Assembly (NCBI GenBank): GCA_016462625.1
Contig: JAEMSV010000065.1
Span: forward strand, 1 to 22,087
Length of the DNA: 22,087 nt
Reading direction: 5' to 3'
Origin: Solirubrobacteraceae bacterium
Lineage (GTDB): Bacteria; Actinomycetota; Thermoleophilia; Solirubrobacterales; Solirubrobacteraceae
Part shown: one piece after another, positions 14,122-21,264 of the stretch
Numbering within the stretch: the stretch's first letter is position 1
Layout of the letters: every line of letters begins with the position of its first letter
Notes under the pieces: model-generated
Seen by the model: only the letters and a program-made list of their open reading frames with translations
Database searches by the model: none
Told to the model about the DNA's origin: nothing
Made by a program: the position numbers and the translations under genes

Positions 14122-14163
14122 CCGGACGAGAGCGCCGTACCCGGTCATGCACGACGACGCAGC
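14122..14163 (+). promoter_or_regulatory. Guanidine-III riboswitch (mini-ykkC-III class)
   Basis: The core reads CCGGACGAG (14122-14130), then GCGCCGTACCCGGTCA (14132-14147), then ACGACGC (14154-14160). This reproduces the known guanidine-III aptamer (CCGGACGAG..GCGCCGUACCCGGUCA...ACGGCGC in Thermobifida). P1 pairs CCGG with CCGG, and the pseudoknot helix pairs GCGCCGT with ACGACGC with one C-A mismatch. A competing stem GACGAC (14153-14158) with GTCGTC (14176-14181) sits directly before the AGGAG ribosome site (14182-14186). Ligand binding would use the same 3' strand, so it would free the ribosome site and turn the gene on. The gene behind it is a guanidinium exporter. Confidence 0.9.
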
Positions 14164-14193
14164 ATCTGTTCCCGTGTCGTCAGGAGTGCGCTC

Positions 14194-14505
14194 ATGCCGT
14201 GGCTGTTCCTCATCCTCGCCGGCCTTCTCGAGGTCGGCTGGGCCGTCGGGCTCTCGTACACCGAGGGCTTCACCAAGCCCGCCCCCACCGCCCTGACCGT
14301 CGTCGCGATCGTCGCGAGCATGGCCATGCTCGGGCTCGCGGTCCGCGACCTGCCGGTCAGCTCCGCCTACGCCATCTGGGTCGGCATCGGGGCGACCGGC
14401 ACCGCGCTCGCGGGCTGGCTGCTCCTCGGCGAGGGCATGGATCCCGTGAAGGCCCTGTTCCTGCTCGGGATCGTCGTGTGCGTCGCCGGCCTGAAGTTCG
14501 CCTGA
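14194..14505 (+). CDS. gdx: SMR-family guanidinium exporter Gdx (SugE)
   Basis: This 103-residue protein has four membrane helices and the SMR subtype features of Gdx/SugE: LAGLLEVGWAVGLSYTEGFT with the essential E13 and W16, then SSAYAIWVGIGATGTALAGW and GEGMDPVKALFLLGIVVCVAG. Gdx exports guanidinium in exchange for protons and works as a dual-topology dimer; only one gene is needed, as seen here. The start ATG is 7 bases after AGGAG and downstream of a guanidine-III riboswitch, which strongly supports the substrate. The gene converges on a small charged protein with one base between the stops. Confidence 0.95.
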   Translation: MPWLFLILAGLLEVGWAVGLSYTEGFTKPAPTALTVVAIVASMAMLGLAVRDLPVSSAYAIWVGIGATGTALAGWLLLGEGMDPVKALFLLGIVVCVAGLKFA

Positions 14506-14506
14506 C

Positions 14507-14695
14507 TCAGCGGGGGCGCTGGCCGGGCGCCCCCGGCTCCTTCATCGCCTCGGCGGCCTTCTTGGCCTTGTCCGATATCGAACCCTTGCTCTTCGCGATG
14601 TCCCCGAGCTCCTTGGCGTCCTGCTTGAGCGCCTCGGAGCCGCCGCGCTGGTCGATGACCTTCTTGGCCTGCTTGGAGAGCTTCTTGAAGTCCAT
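14507..14695 (-). CDS. Small charged helical protein, unknown (weakly antitoxin-like)
   Basis: This 62-residue protein is lysine-rich and helical: [19 protein letters not shown], then [20 protein letters not shown], then [18 protein letters not shown]. It loosely resembles the small antitoxin-like proteins of actinobacteria (MT0933/Rv0909 type), but no toxin partner lies beside it and the likeness is compositional. The ATG at 14695 was chosen because TACCTT ends 6 bases upstream (leaderless pattern). The in-frame upstream extension is proline/arginine-rich and overlaps the start of the divergent gene. Conserved small proteins of this type are common in high-GC genomes. Function is not assigned. 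Confidence 0.6.
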   Translation of the reverse strand: MDFKKLSKQAKKVIDQRGGSEALKQDAKELGDIAKSKGSISDKAKKAAEAMKEPGAPGQRPR

Positions 14696-14757
14696 CTCTT
14701 CAAGGTAGACCACCGCCGCACCGGGCCCGGAACGCGCGTTCCCGTACCCTGGATGTG
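14696..14757. promoter_or_regulatory. Divergent leaderless promoter pair
   Basis: TACCTT (14702-14707, minus strand) ends 6 bases before the ATG at 14695. TACCCT (14745-14750, plus strand) ends 7 bases before the ATG at 14758. Both fit TAnnnT, neither gene has a Shine-Dalgarno, and spacing matches leaderless transcription starts. No -35 box is recognisable. Confidence 0.45.
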
Positions 14758-15294
14758 ATGTCCCGCGTGGGTCCGATCGTCGCTGCCGTGGCCGCTGCCG
14801 CACTCGTTGCGCTGCTGGTCTACGGGCTCGTGGCCCATGGCGACGACAACTCGCTCGACCAGGCCGTGAAGTCCGGGCAGACGCCCGCCGCGCCCGATGT
14901 CACGCTGCCCAGCCTCGAGGGCAACGGGCCCACGTCGCTCGCCGATCTGAAGGGCAAGCCGGTGCTCGTGAACTTCTGGGCCTCCTGGTGCGGGCCCTGC
15001 AAGGACGAGGCGCCGGTGCTCGAGCGCGCGCAGAAGCGCCTCGCGGCCGCCGGAGGCACCGTGCTCGGCGTGACCTACCGCGACGCCAGCCCCGCGTCCA
15101 AGGAGTTCGTCCGCGAGTACGGGCTCACCTTCCCCAGTGTCCGCGACGTCGACGGCGAGCTCGGCGAGGAGTACCGCCTGAAGGGCGTCCCCGAGACCTT
15201 TGTGATCAACCCCGACGGCAAGATCGTCGCCATCTCCCGCGGGCAGATCACCGACGAGTTCATCGATCAGGCCCTCGAGAAGGCGAAGGCATGA
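14758..15294 (+). CDS. Membrane-anchored thioredoxin-fold protein, TlpA/ResA/CcmG-like
   Basis: This 178-residue protein has an N-terminal anchor (residues 5-27) followed by an AhpC/TSA-Redoxin-type thioredoxin domain. The active site is WASWCGPC with C78 and C81, and the cis-proline is P145 in KGVPETFVI. An acidic residue after the motif (KDE) is typical of CcmG/ResA. It would reduce the disulfide of apocytochrome CxxCH motifs or of CcmH on the outer face. The start is ATG 14758; a GTG at 14755 would add one residue. It overlaps ccmH by the ATGA junction, and ccdA follows, which gives the usual reductant relay (CcdA to this protein to CcmH). Confidence 0.88.
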   Translation: MSRVGPIVAAVAAAALVALLVYGLVAHGDDNSLDQAVKSGQTPAAPDVTLPSLEGNGPTSLADLKGKPVLVNFWASWCGPCKDEAPVLERAQKRLAAAGGTVLGVTYRDASPASKEFVREYGLTFPSVRDVDGELGEEYRLKGVPETFVINPDGKIVAISRGQITDEFIDQALEKAKA

Positions 15295-15770
15295 TCCGCC
15301 GCCTGCTCGTCCTCGTCGCCGCGCTCGCGCTGGCGCTCGCGGCCGCCCCCGCGGCGAGCCTCGCCGCGCCGGCCTCGCTGCCGGACGTCGAGGACGAGGT
15401 GATGTGTCCGACGTGCAAGATGCCGCTGAACACCGCGCAGAGCCCGCAGGCCAACGAGCAGCGCGAGTTCATCCGCGGCCTCATCGCGCAGGGCAAGACC
15501 AAGCAGCAGGTCAAGGACGCGCTCGTCGCCGAGTACGGCAAGGACGTGCTCGCCGACCCGCCCGACGAGGGGTTCGGCATCACCGCCTACCTCGTGCCGG
15601 TCCTGTGCATCCTGCTGCTGATCGCCGGCCTCGCGGTGCTCGTGCCGCGGTGGAAGCGCGGCGGTGACGACGACACCGAGCGTGCCGTGTCTGACGGGGG
15701 CGATCCGGTCGAGCTCAGCGCAGCGGAGGCCGCGCGGCTCGACGAGGACCTCGCCCGGTACGACGCGTGA
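15291..15770 (+). CDS. ccmH: Cytochrome c maturation protein CcmH (CycL/NrfF-like)
   Basis: This 159-residue protein starts with a signal peptide (about 1-25). The CcmH domain has the redox pair C39-C42 ([20 protein letters not shown]) and the helical [20 protein letters not shown] then [10 protein letters not shown] pattern typical of the family. A membrane helix lies at 98-118, and the short charged tail ends [14 protein letters not shown]. It holds the apocytochrome CxxCH as a mixed disulfide for heme attachment. The classical pattern is LRCxxCQ; here it is VMCPTCK. The ATG overlaps the upstream TGA (ATGA) and the downstream GTG overlaps its own stop (GTGA), so the three genes are translationally coupled. 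Confidence 0.88.
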   Translation: MIRRLLVLVAALALALAAAPAASLAAPASLPDVEDEVMCPTCKMPLNTAQSPQANEQREFIRGLIAQGKTKQQVKDALVAEYGKDVLADPPDEGFGITAYLVPVLCILLLIAGLAVLVPRWKRGGDDDTERAVSDGGDPVELSAAEAARLDEDLARYDA

Positions 15771-16513
15771 TCCTGGCCGCCGCCGACACCACCGTCGTCG
15801 CCGCGTTCGCGGTCGGCTTCGCCAGCTTCATCTCGCCGTGCGTGCTCCCGCTGGTGCCCGGCTACCTCGCCGCGGTGAGCGGCGTGACGATCGCCGAGCT
15901 GCAGGAGGGCGACCACCGCACGCGCGACGTGCTGTGGCCCAGCGCGATCTTCTGCCTGTCCTTCACGATCATCTTCGTCGCGCTCGGCATGACCGCGACC
16001 GGCCTCGGATCGGTGCTCTCGGACAACCGCCGCCTGCTCGAGCAGATCGCGGGCGTCGTGATCATCCTGCTCGGCGTCTACTTCCTGCTCACGCCGTTCG
16101 TGGACCGGATCAACAAGGAGTGGCGCCCCGAGGCGCTCATGGTCCGCGCGACCGGCGGTCCGGTCATCGCGGGCGCCGCGTTCGCGATCGCCTGGACGCC
16201 GTGCGTCGGGCCCACGCTCGGCTCGATCCTCACGGCCGCGTCGGCGTCGGACACCGTCGGCGAGGGGGGCGTGCTGCTCGCCTTCTACTCGCTCGGCCTG
16301 GCCGTGCCGTTTCTCCTGTTCGCGCTGGCGTTCGACAAGGCGACCACGGCGTTTCGCTGGCTGCGCGAGCACTACGTGGTCATCACCGCCGTCTCCGGCG
16401 CGGTGCTCATCTTCATGGGCGTCCTGCTGCTGACCGGTGAGATGACGACGCTGAACGACGAGGCCCAGCAGCTGATGGACAAGCTGGGTATCGACTTCGT
16501 CTACTCCCTGTAG
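15767..16513 (+). CDS. ccdA: Thiol-disulfide membrane reductant carrier CcdA
   Basis: This 248-residue protein has six membrane helices and the CcdA/DsbD-beta hallmarks: a cysteine in SFISPCVLPLVPGY (C25) and its partner in AWTPCVGPTLGSI (C146). CcdA moves electrons from cytoplasmic thioredoxin across the membrane to thiol proteins such as the upstream TlpA/CcmG-like and CcmH proteins. The GTG start at 15767 overlaps the ccmH stop by four bases. The C-terminal extension (about 225-248, MTTLNDEAQQLMDKLGIDFV) is short and soluble. Gene order and family agree, so the assignment is firm. Confidence 0.93.
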   Translation: MILAAADTTVVAAFAVGFASFISPCVLPLVPGYLAAVSGVTIAELQEGDHRTRDVLWPSAIFCLSFTIIFVALGMTATGLGSVLSDNRRLLEQIAGVVIILLGVYFLLTPFVDRINKEWRPEALMVRATGGPVIAGAAFAIAWTPCVGPTLGSILTAASASDTVGEGGVLLAFYSLGLAVPFLLFALAFDKATTAFRWLREHYVVITAVSGAVLIFMGVLLLTGEMTTLNDEAQQLMDKLGIDFVYSL

Positions 16514-16540
16514 GACTTAAGCTCGACGTCGCGAAGGCCG

Positions 16541-16861
16541 ATGTCAGAAGTGGGGATGCTGGGACTTACCGAGATCACCGAGCCGGGACAGCTGCTGCGT
16601 GCGATGCACGACGAGCGCCTGTCCGCGTACCCGGCGTCCGTGCTCCGCTCCCCCGGCGCGGTCTACACCGAGCTCGAGCGGCTCGGGGCCATCGAGCGCG
16701 AGCTGCTGCACGTCGACGGCGCCATCCTGCATGGCGTCACCGTCACGCTCTCGCTGACCGACGAGCCGATGCACGCCGACGGCCTGTGCCTGCACACAGC
16801 CTGCCTCCGGGCGCTCGCCGACTGCACGGCCTGGATCGCCGCGCAGCTCGACGGGCTCTAG
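16541..16861 (+). CDS. Hypothetical protein, unknown
   Basis: This 106-residue protein has no signal peptide and no membrane helix. It starts helical and charged (EPGQLLRAMHDERLSAYPAS) and contains a beta pair (GAILHGVTVTLSL). The C-terminal segment has C83, C88 and C95 (DGLCLHTACLRALADCTAWI), a spacing that could hold a disulfide or metal. The family is not recognised. GAAGG three bases before ATG 16541 is close for a ribosome site; the in-frame ATG at 16556 behind AGTGGGG is an equally good start. It follows ccdA by 27 bases and converges on argS with 3 bases between stops, so readthrough from the ccm operon is possible. Confidence 0.5.
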   Translation: MSEVGMLGLTEITEPGQLLRAMHDERLSAYPASVLRSPGAVYTELERLGAIERELLHVDGAILHGVTVTLSLTDEPMHADGLCLHTACLRALADCTAWIAAQLDGL

Positions 16862-16864
16862 CAC

Positions 16865-18535
16865 CTAGTCGCGCGACATCGACTCGGGCGCGCTCACGCC
16901 GAGCAGCCCGAGCGCCGAAGCGATCGTCCTCTGCGCGGCAACGCTCAGCGCGATGCGCTGCTCCTCCACGCCCTCGCCCTCGGCCCCGACGACCTGGCAG
17001 TCGCGGTAGAAGGCCGTGAACGTCTGCGCGAGCTCGAGCGCGTAGGTGGAGATCCGATGCGGCGCGCGGCGCGCCGCCGCCTCACCCACCTCCTCCGGGA
17101 ACGCCAGCAGCTTCTTGATCAGCGCCCGCTCACCCGGCTCCATCGCGACGCCCGTGTGGTCGGCGGCGAGCGACTCCTTCACCCGATCCGCACCGGCCTT
17201 CGCGAGCACCGACGCGATCCGCGCATGCGCGTACTGCACGTAGTACACGGGGTTCTCGCTGGACTGCTCGCGCGCGAGGTCGAGGTCGAGATCGATCATC
17301 GTGTCGTGGCTGCGCTGCAGCAGGAACCACCGCGCGGCATCCACGCCGATCTCGGAGACGAGGTCGTCGAGCGTGACGAACTCGCCGCTGCGCTTGCTCA
17401 TCGACGAGCGCTCGCCGCGCTCGACGAGGTGGACGAACTGCATGATGAGGAGGTCGAGCGTGTCTGTGTCGCCGCCCAGCGACTCGAACGCGGCCGCCAT
17501 GCGTGCGCGGTAGCCGTGGTGGTCGGCACCGAGGACGTAGACGAAGCGGTCGAAGCCGCGCTCGCGCTTGTCGAGCATGTACGCGATGTCACTGGCGAAG
17601 TAGGTGTGCTCGCCCGACGACCGCATCAGCACGCGGTCCTTGTCGTCGCCGTGCGCGGTGGAGCGCAGCCACAGCGCGTCCTCGTGGTGGTAGGTCTGCT
17701 CGAGCTCGGCGAGCCGCTCGAACGCGTGGGTGACCTCGTCCTTGCCGCCGAACTGCGGCTTGGGGTCGTGCAGCGACTTCTCGCTGAACCACACCTCGAA
17801 GTCCACGCCGAACGCGTGCAGGGAGGCCTTGATCCGCTCGACCATGAGCGCGACCGCCTGGGCGCCCAGCTCCGCGAGCTCGGCCTCGGCGGCGCCCGGG
17901 ATCGCGTCGGCGACCGCCTGGATGTAGTCGCCCTGGTACCCGTCCTCGGCGACGTCCTCGCCCTTCGCCCGCGCCTGGACGGACTCCGCGAGGCGCGCGA
18001 TCTGCGAGCCGAAGTCGTTGACGTAGTACTCGCGGGTGACCTCGTGGCCGTACAGCGTGTAGATCCGCGAGAGCGCGTCGCCGTACGCGGCGTTGCGCGC
18101 GTGGCCGACGTGCAGCGGGCCCGTCGGGTTCGCGCTGACGAACTCGACGTCGATCTTCTCGGGCGTGGTGGCGCCGCCGCCGCCGAAGGCCTCTCCCGCG
18201 GCGAGCACGTGGGCCAGCGCGTCGGCGTGCCACGCGTCGGAGAGGAAGAGGTTCAGGAACCCCGGACCGGCGACCTCGACCCGGTCGAGCAGCGGCCCGA
18301 GCCGCGTCTGCAGCTCCTCCCCCACGCGCCCGGCGATGTCCCGCGGCGGACCGCCGACAACCGGCGCGAGCAGCATGGCGACGTTCGTGGCGTAGTCGCC
18401 GTGGTCGTCGCGCTTGGGCCGCTCGAGCGTCGCGCGGGTGCCGGCCTGGCTGTCCCCGCCCACCGTGTGCGCTGCGTCCTGCAGCGCCTCGCGCAGCACG
18501 TCGATGGGCGCGGTCGTGGCAGGACGCTGGGACAT
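16865..18535 (-). CDS. argS: Arginyl-tRNA synthetase
   Basis: This 556-residue class I aminoacyl-tRNA synthetase charges tRNA-Arg. The N-terminal Add1 domain covers about 1-110. The HIGH motif is LHVGH (residues 141-145) preceded by SANPTGP. The signature region DLLIMQFVHLVERGERSSMS places the KMSKS-equivalent MSKRSG at 379-384. The DALR anticodon-binding domain spans about 440-556 and ends LGLLGVSAPESM. The start ATG at 18535 follows a 34-base gap after rlmH in which a hairpin and a GGAAG occur. Length is normal for actinobacterial ArgS. It is likely in an operon with rlmH. Confidence 0.97.
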   Translation of the reverse strand: MSQRPATTAPIDVLREALQDAAHTVGGDSQAGTRATLERPKRDDHGDYATNVAMLLAPVVGGPPRDIAGRVGEELQTRLGPLLDRVEVAGPGFLNLFLSDAWHADALAHVLAAGEAFGGGGATTPEKIDVEFVSANPTGPLHVGHARNAAYGDALSRIYTLYGHEVTREYYVNDFGSQIARLAESVQARAKGEDVAEDGYQGDYIQAVADAIPGAAEAELAELGAQAVALMVERIKASLHAFGVDFEVWFSEKSLHDPKPQFGGKDEVTHAFERLAELEQTYHHEDALWLRSTAHGDDKDRVLMRSSGEHTYFASDIAYMLDKRERGFDRFVYVLGADHHGYRARMAAAFESLGGDTDTLDLLIMQFVHLVERGERSSMSKRSGEFVTLDDLVSEIGVDAARWFLLQRSHDTMIDLDLDLAREQSSENPVYYVQYAHARIASVLAKAGADRVKESLAADHTGVAMEPGERALIKKLLAFPEEVGEAAARRAPHRISTYALELAQTFTAFYRDCQVVGAEGEGVEEQRIALSVAAQRTIASALGLLGVSAPESMSRD

Positions 18536-18540
18536 GCTTC

Positions 18541-18570
18541 CAGGGTATTGGACCCTGTCGGTTCGAGTCC
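18541..18570 (-). promoter_or_regulatory. Hairpin with tRNA-like arms in the argS leader
   Basis: CAGGG-N7-CCCTG forms a 5-bp stem with a 7-base loop (18541-18557), the geometry of an anticodon arm. The next bases on the plus strand are GGTTCGAGTCC (18560-18570), like a tRNA T-loop segment. In the argS mRNA the hairpin ends just before GGAAGC-ATG, so it could limit ribosome access. The T-arm stem does not pair well, so this is not a functional tRNA. Confidence 0.35.
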
Positions 18571-18980
18571 TAGTAGTGGTACGGCTCGTTCGCGAGGATC
18601 TTGTGCCCGCGGAACAGCTGCTCCAGCAGGACGACGCGGGCGAGCTGGTGCGGCAGCGTCATCGGCCCGAGCGACAGGCGGTGATCGATCTTGTGCTCGA
18701 GCTGGAGCCCCTTCGGCCCGCCGATGACGAAGCACACGTCGCGCCCGCCCTGCCGCCGTTCCTCGAGGAACCGCGAGAACGCGACGGAGTCCATCTCCTC
18801 TCCGCCCGCGTCGAGCACGGAGACGAACGCGTGCTCCGGAATCCGCTTGGCGACCTTCTCCTCCTCGCGCAGCTCGACCACCTCCACGCGCGCCTGACGC
18901 GCGATCAGCTTCTGGTAGTGCTGCACGTCGTCGACGTACGGAGGGCGCAGGCGGCCCACGGCCAGGACGATGAAGCGCAT
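18570..18980 (-). CDS. rlmH: 23S rRNA pseudouridine-1915 N3-methyltransferase RlmH
   Basis: This 136-residue SPOUT-fold methyltransferase modifies pseudouridine 1915 in helix 69 of 23S rRNA. The SAM-binding knot is visible as FVIGGPKG (84-91), followed by the C-terminal LARVVLLEQLFRGHKILANE and the invariant ending PYHY. The protein is shorter than the E. coli enzyme (155), with the deletion in the N-terminal half after VVELREEE. The start at 18980 gives the family-typical MRFIVLAVGRL. TACTAT (18990-18995) lies 9 bases upstream with no ribosome site, so the mRNA may be leaderless. It precedes argS on the same strand. Confidence 0.93.
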   Translation of the reverse strand: MRFIVLAVGRLRPPYVDDVQHYQKLIARQARVEVVELREEEKVAKRIPEHAFVSVLDAGGEEMDSVAFSRFLEERRQGGRDVCFVIGGPKGLQLEHKIDHRLSLGPMTLPHQLARVVLLEQLFRGHKILANEPYHY

Positions 18981-19001
18981 CGCGGTGCGATAGTACGCGG
19001 C
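18981..19001. promoter_or_regulatory. Overlapping divergent start region (rlmH / DUF3467)
   Basis: Only 21 bases separate the ATG of rlmH (minus, 18980) from the ATG of the DUF3467 gene (plus, 19002). TACTAT (minus) and GATAGT (plus, 18989-18994) overlap in the same six to seven bases, each a plausible -10 element 7-9 bases from its start codon. Both transcripts would then be leaderless, and the two polymerases would exclude each other. Confidence 0.4.
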
Positions 19002-19295
19002 ATGGTCGACGACGAATCGGGGCCCGAGCGCTCCATCAACCTGCATTTCTCTCCGGAGATCATGGCCGGGACGTACGCGAACTTCGCCAACGTCTCGTTC
19101 TCCGACTACGAGTTCACGATCACGTTCGCGCGGGTGGACCACGAGGTCGAGGAGGCCGAGATCCCGGGCGTCGTGGTGTCGCGCATGAACCTCTCGCCGC
19201 AGTTCGCGGCCGAGCTGAGCGTCGCGCTGCAGGACGCGGTCGGGCGCTACAGCACACAGCAGGGCATCAGGAACCTGCCGGGGACGGACGACTGA
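19002..19295 (+). CDS. DUF3467 family protein
   Basis: This 97-residue protein matches the DUF3467 pattern: INLHFSPEIMAGTYANFANV, then SFSDYEFTITFARV, then VVVSRMNLSPQFAAELSVAL and a short helical end. Family members are small soluble proteins of unknown function found in many bacteria. The ATG at 19002 lies in the shared 21-base start region with rlmH. The 3' end overlaps the convergent antiporter gene by 29 bases (19267-19295), so antisense interference between the two messages is possible. Confidence 0.85.
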   Translation: MVDDESGPERSINLHFSPEIMAGTYANFANVSFSDYEFTITFARVDHEVEEAEIPGVVVSRMNLSPQFAAELSVALQDAVGRYSTQQGIRNLPGTDD

Positions 19296-20445
19296 GCAGT
19301 CCCGCCACCCAGTCGCCGCGGGTGGCGATCATCGGGCCGAAGATGGCGAGGATGAGGACGTAGCCGGCGACGAAGGCCGTCAGCCGCGGGTCCAGCCCAG
19401 CGCCCGCGGCCAGCGCGCCGAGCACCATCGCGAACTCGCCGCGCGACAGGAGCGTCAGCCCGATGTTCGCGGCCGCGCCGGTGTCGAGATCGCTCGTCCG
19501 GGCCGCCAGCACGCCCGCGATCAGGTTCAGCGCGAACGTGACGACGCACGCGGCCAGCACGACGGGGATCACGTCGACGACGTCCCCCGGCTTGATCGTC
19601 AGGCCGAACGAGAAGAAGAACAGCGCGCCGAACGTGTCGCGCAGCGGGTGCATCAGGTGCTCGACGCGGTCGCGGTGCTCGGTCGCGGCGATGATCATGC
19701 CGACGAGCAGCGCCCCGATCGCGTACTTCACCCCGAGTTCCTCGGACAGCCCGGACACCAGGACCGCGAAGCCGATCACCACGATGATCAGCAGCTCGTC
19801 GTTGTCACTGCCGATGAGCCGGCCCACGGCCTTGCCGCCGAAGCGCGCGGTCGCGCCCAGCGTGGCGAGCACCAGGAAGCCGACGAGGATGTCGACCGCC
19901 GCCTCCGACAGGTTCTGCGCGTCGCCGAGCACCGGCGACAGCAACGCGAGGTAGAACGCGAGGAACAGGTCCTCGATCACGATGATCCCGAGGATCAGCG
20001 GCGTCTCGGGGTTCTTCAGGTGCCCCAGCTCGATGAGCAGCTTGCTCACGATCGCCGAGGACGAGATGCCCATGATGCCCGCGAGCACGAGGGCCTCCTT
20101 CGCACCCCAGCCGATGGCGAACCCGAACAGCAGGCCGCCGCCGACGTTCAGCCCGAGGTAGATCACGCCCGCCTTGATCAGCGAGCCGCCGCCGGCGACC
20201 AGATCGTCGACCGACAGCTCGAGCCCGATGTACAGCAACAGGAAGATCAGGCCGAGCGCGCCGAGGACCTTCAGGTCGTCCGGATCGTCGAAGAGCTCGA
20301 TTCCCGGCGTGTGCGGGCCCAGCAGAATGCCGGCGAGCATGAACAGCGGGATCGTGGGCAGCTCGATCCGGCGGCCGAGGCGCGCGAGCAGCCCCGCGGC
20401 CAGGAAGGCGCCGCCCAGGGCGACGAGCGCGTCAGCGAATTCCAT
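19267..20445 (-). CDS. CPA2-family cation/proton antiporter (Kef/NapA type)
   Basis: This 392-residue protein has about 12 membrane helices and CPA2 hallmarks: GLIFLLLYIGLELSVDDL near 65-82, a broken-helix segment GIMGISSSAIVSKLL, the ion-site acids E158-D159 in IIVIEDLFLAFY, FGALFFFSFGLTI at 272-284, and LLSRGEFAMVL at 332-342. It exchanges Na+ or K+ for H+ in the cytoplasmic membrane. The cytoplasmic RCK/TrkA-N domain found in Kef proteins is absent, so it is a transporter-only form. Start and upstream stop overlap by 14 bases with the MBL hydrolase gene, which suggests co-transcription. The cation cannot be read from sequence. Confidence 0.9.
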   Translation of the reverse strand: MEFADALVALGGAFLAAGLLARLGRRIELPTIPLFMLAGILLGPHTPGIELFDDPDDLKVLGALGLIFLLLYIGLELSVDDLVAGGGSLIKAGVIYLGLNVGGGLLFGFAIGWGAKEALVLAGIMGISSSAIVSKLLIELGHLKNPETPLILGIIVIEDLFLAFYLALLSPVLGDAQNLSEAAVDILVGFLVLATLGATARFGGKAVGRLIGSDNDELLIIVVIGFAVLVSGLSEELGVKYAIGALLVGMIIAATEHRDRVEHLMHPLRDTFGALFFFSFGLTIKPGDVVDVIPVVLAACVVTFALNLIAGVLAARTSDLDTGAAANIGLTLLSRGEFAMVLGALAAGAGLDPRLTAFVAGYVLILAIFGPMIATRGDWVAGLLSRPSPAGS

Positions 20446-21262
20446 GCCCTCCCAACGTAGCGAGGCGCGCTGCGGACTCCGGATCGTGGGTCGGGAGATA
20501 GAGCAGCGGCTCGTCGGCGGCCCAGTGGGCGAAGTGCTTGAGCGTCTCGCGTGCGGCGGGCGCGTCGGGAGAGACGCCGTCGAGGGTCTCGCTGCGCATC
20601 GTCGCCTCGGTGTACGACGTGTCGCCCGCGAGCACCACCGTGGTGCCTCCCGTCCGCACGACGACCGACAGGTGGCCGGGCGTGTGGCCCGGGGTCGGGA
20701 TCGCGACGACGTCGCCGGCCTCGGTGAGCGTGTGGCTGCGCTCGAACGGACCGACCGGGCCGTCCTCGAAGTCGATCTCCGTGAACGAGATCCCCTGCGG
20801 CCAGCGGTGCGGGAGGTAGCCGTTGACGACCGCCAGCCGGGATGTCGCGGCGGCGAGCTCCTTCCGAGAGACGAGCACCTCGCTGCCCGCGACGTCGCCC
20901 AGCCCGCCCGCGTGGTCGGTGTGCAGATGGGTCAGCACCACACGCGAGATGTCGGCGGGGTCGACGCCGAGGGCCCGCAGCCGGTCGCCGACGCCCTGCC
21001 CGGGCCCGACCTCCATCTGCACCGCGAACCGGTGGTACGGGTGCCAGCGCGGGAAGTACCCGGGCTCCGCCGTGCGCGGCGTCTCGCCGGTGTCGACGAG
21101 GATCAGCCCCTCGGGGTGGTCGATCAGCCAGCAGAGGATCGGCAGCGGCTCGGTCCACTCGCGGTCCAGCAGGGTTCGGAGCACACGTGCCGGGCCAGGC
21201 GCCCCTTCGACCTGCTTGGCGCGCACCCGGACCTTTCCCGTCTCGATGGCCGTGATCTGCAT
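20432..21262 (-). CDS. Metallo-beta-lactamase-fold hydrolase, AHL-lactonase-like
   Basis: This 276-residue enzyme has the dinuclear zinc site of the family: H112, H114, D116 and H117 (THLHTDHAGG), H193 (PGHTPGHLS), D214 (LAGDTSY) and H259 (LPTHDP). Y217 lies three residues after D214, as does the catalytic-site tyrosine of AiiA-type N-acyl homoserine lactonases. The N-terminal substrate strands PILCWLIDHPEGLILVDTGE fit too. It could degrade homoserine-lactone signals, but related enzymes hydrolyse other lactones, so the substrate is open. There is no signal peptide, so it acts in the cytoplasm. It lies 2 bases after the M48 protease stop and overlaps the antiporter start. Confidence 0.82.
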   Translation of the reverse strand: MQITAIETGKVRVRAKQVEGAPGPARVLRTLLDREWTEPLPILCWLIDHPEGLILVDTGETPRTAEPGYFPRWHPYHRFAVQMEVGPGQGVGDRLRALGVDPADISRVVLTHLHTDHAGGLGDVAGSEVLVSRKELAAATSRLAVVNGYLPHRWPQGISFTEIDFEDGPVGPFERSHTLTEAGDVVAIPTPGHTPGHLSVVVRTGGTTVVLAGDTSYTEATMRSETLDGVSPDAPAARETLKHFAHWAADEPLLYLPTHDPESAARLATLGGHGIR

Positions 21263-21264
21263 GG

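Noticed and set aside
14072..14152. N-terminal extension of the DUF4328-like protein to the ATG at 14152
   Set aside because: It would code through the guanidine-III riboswitch on the opposite strand and its residues (MHDRVRRSRPGR...) look like noncoding translation.
18541..18575. A second tRNA gene between rlmH and argS
   Set aside because: The anticodon-like stem exists but there is no acceptor or D-arm, the T-stem pairs badly and the position 33 base is not T.
17057..18727. 556-codon plus-strand frame across argS
   Set aside because: It is antisense to argS, which has intact HIGH and KMSKS-type motifs; the translation has no domain.
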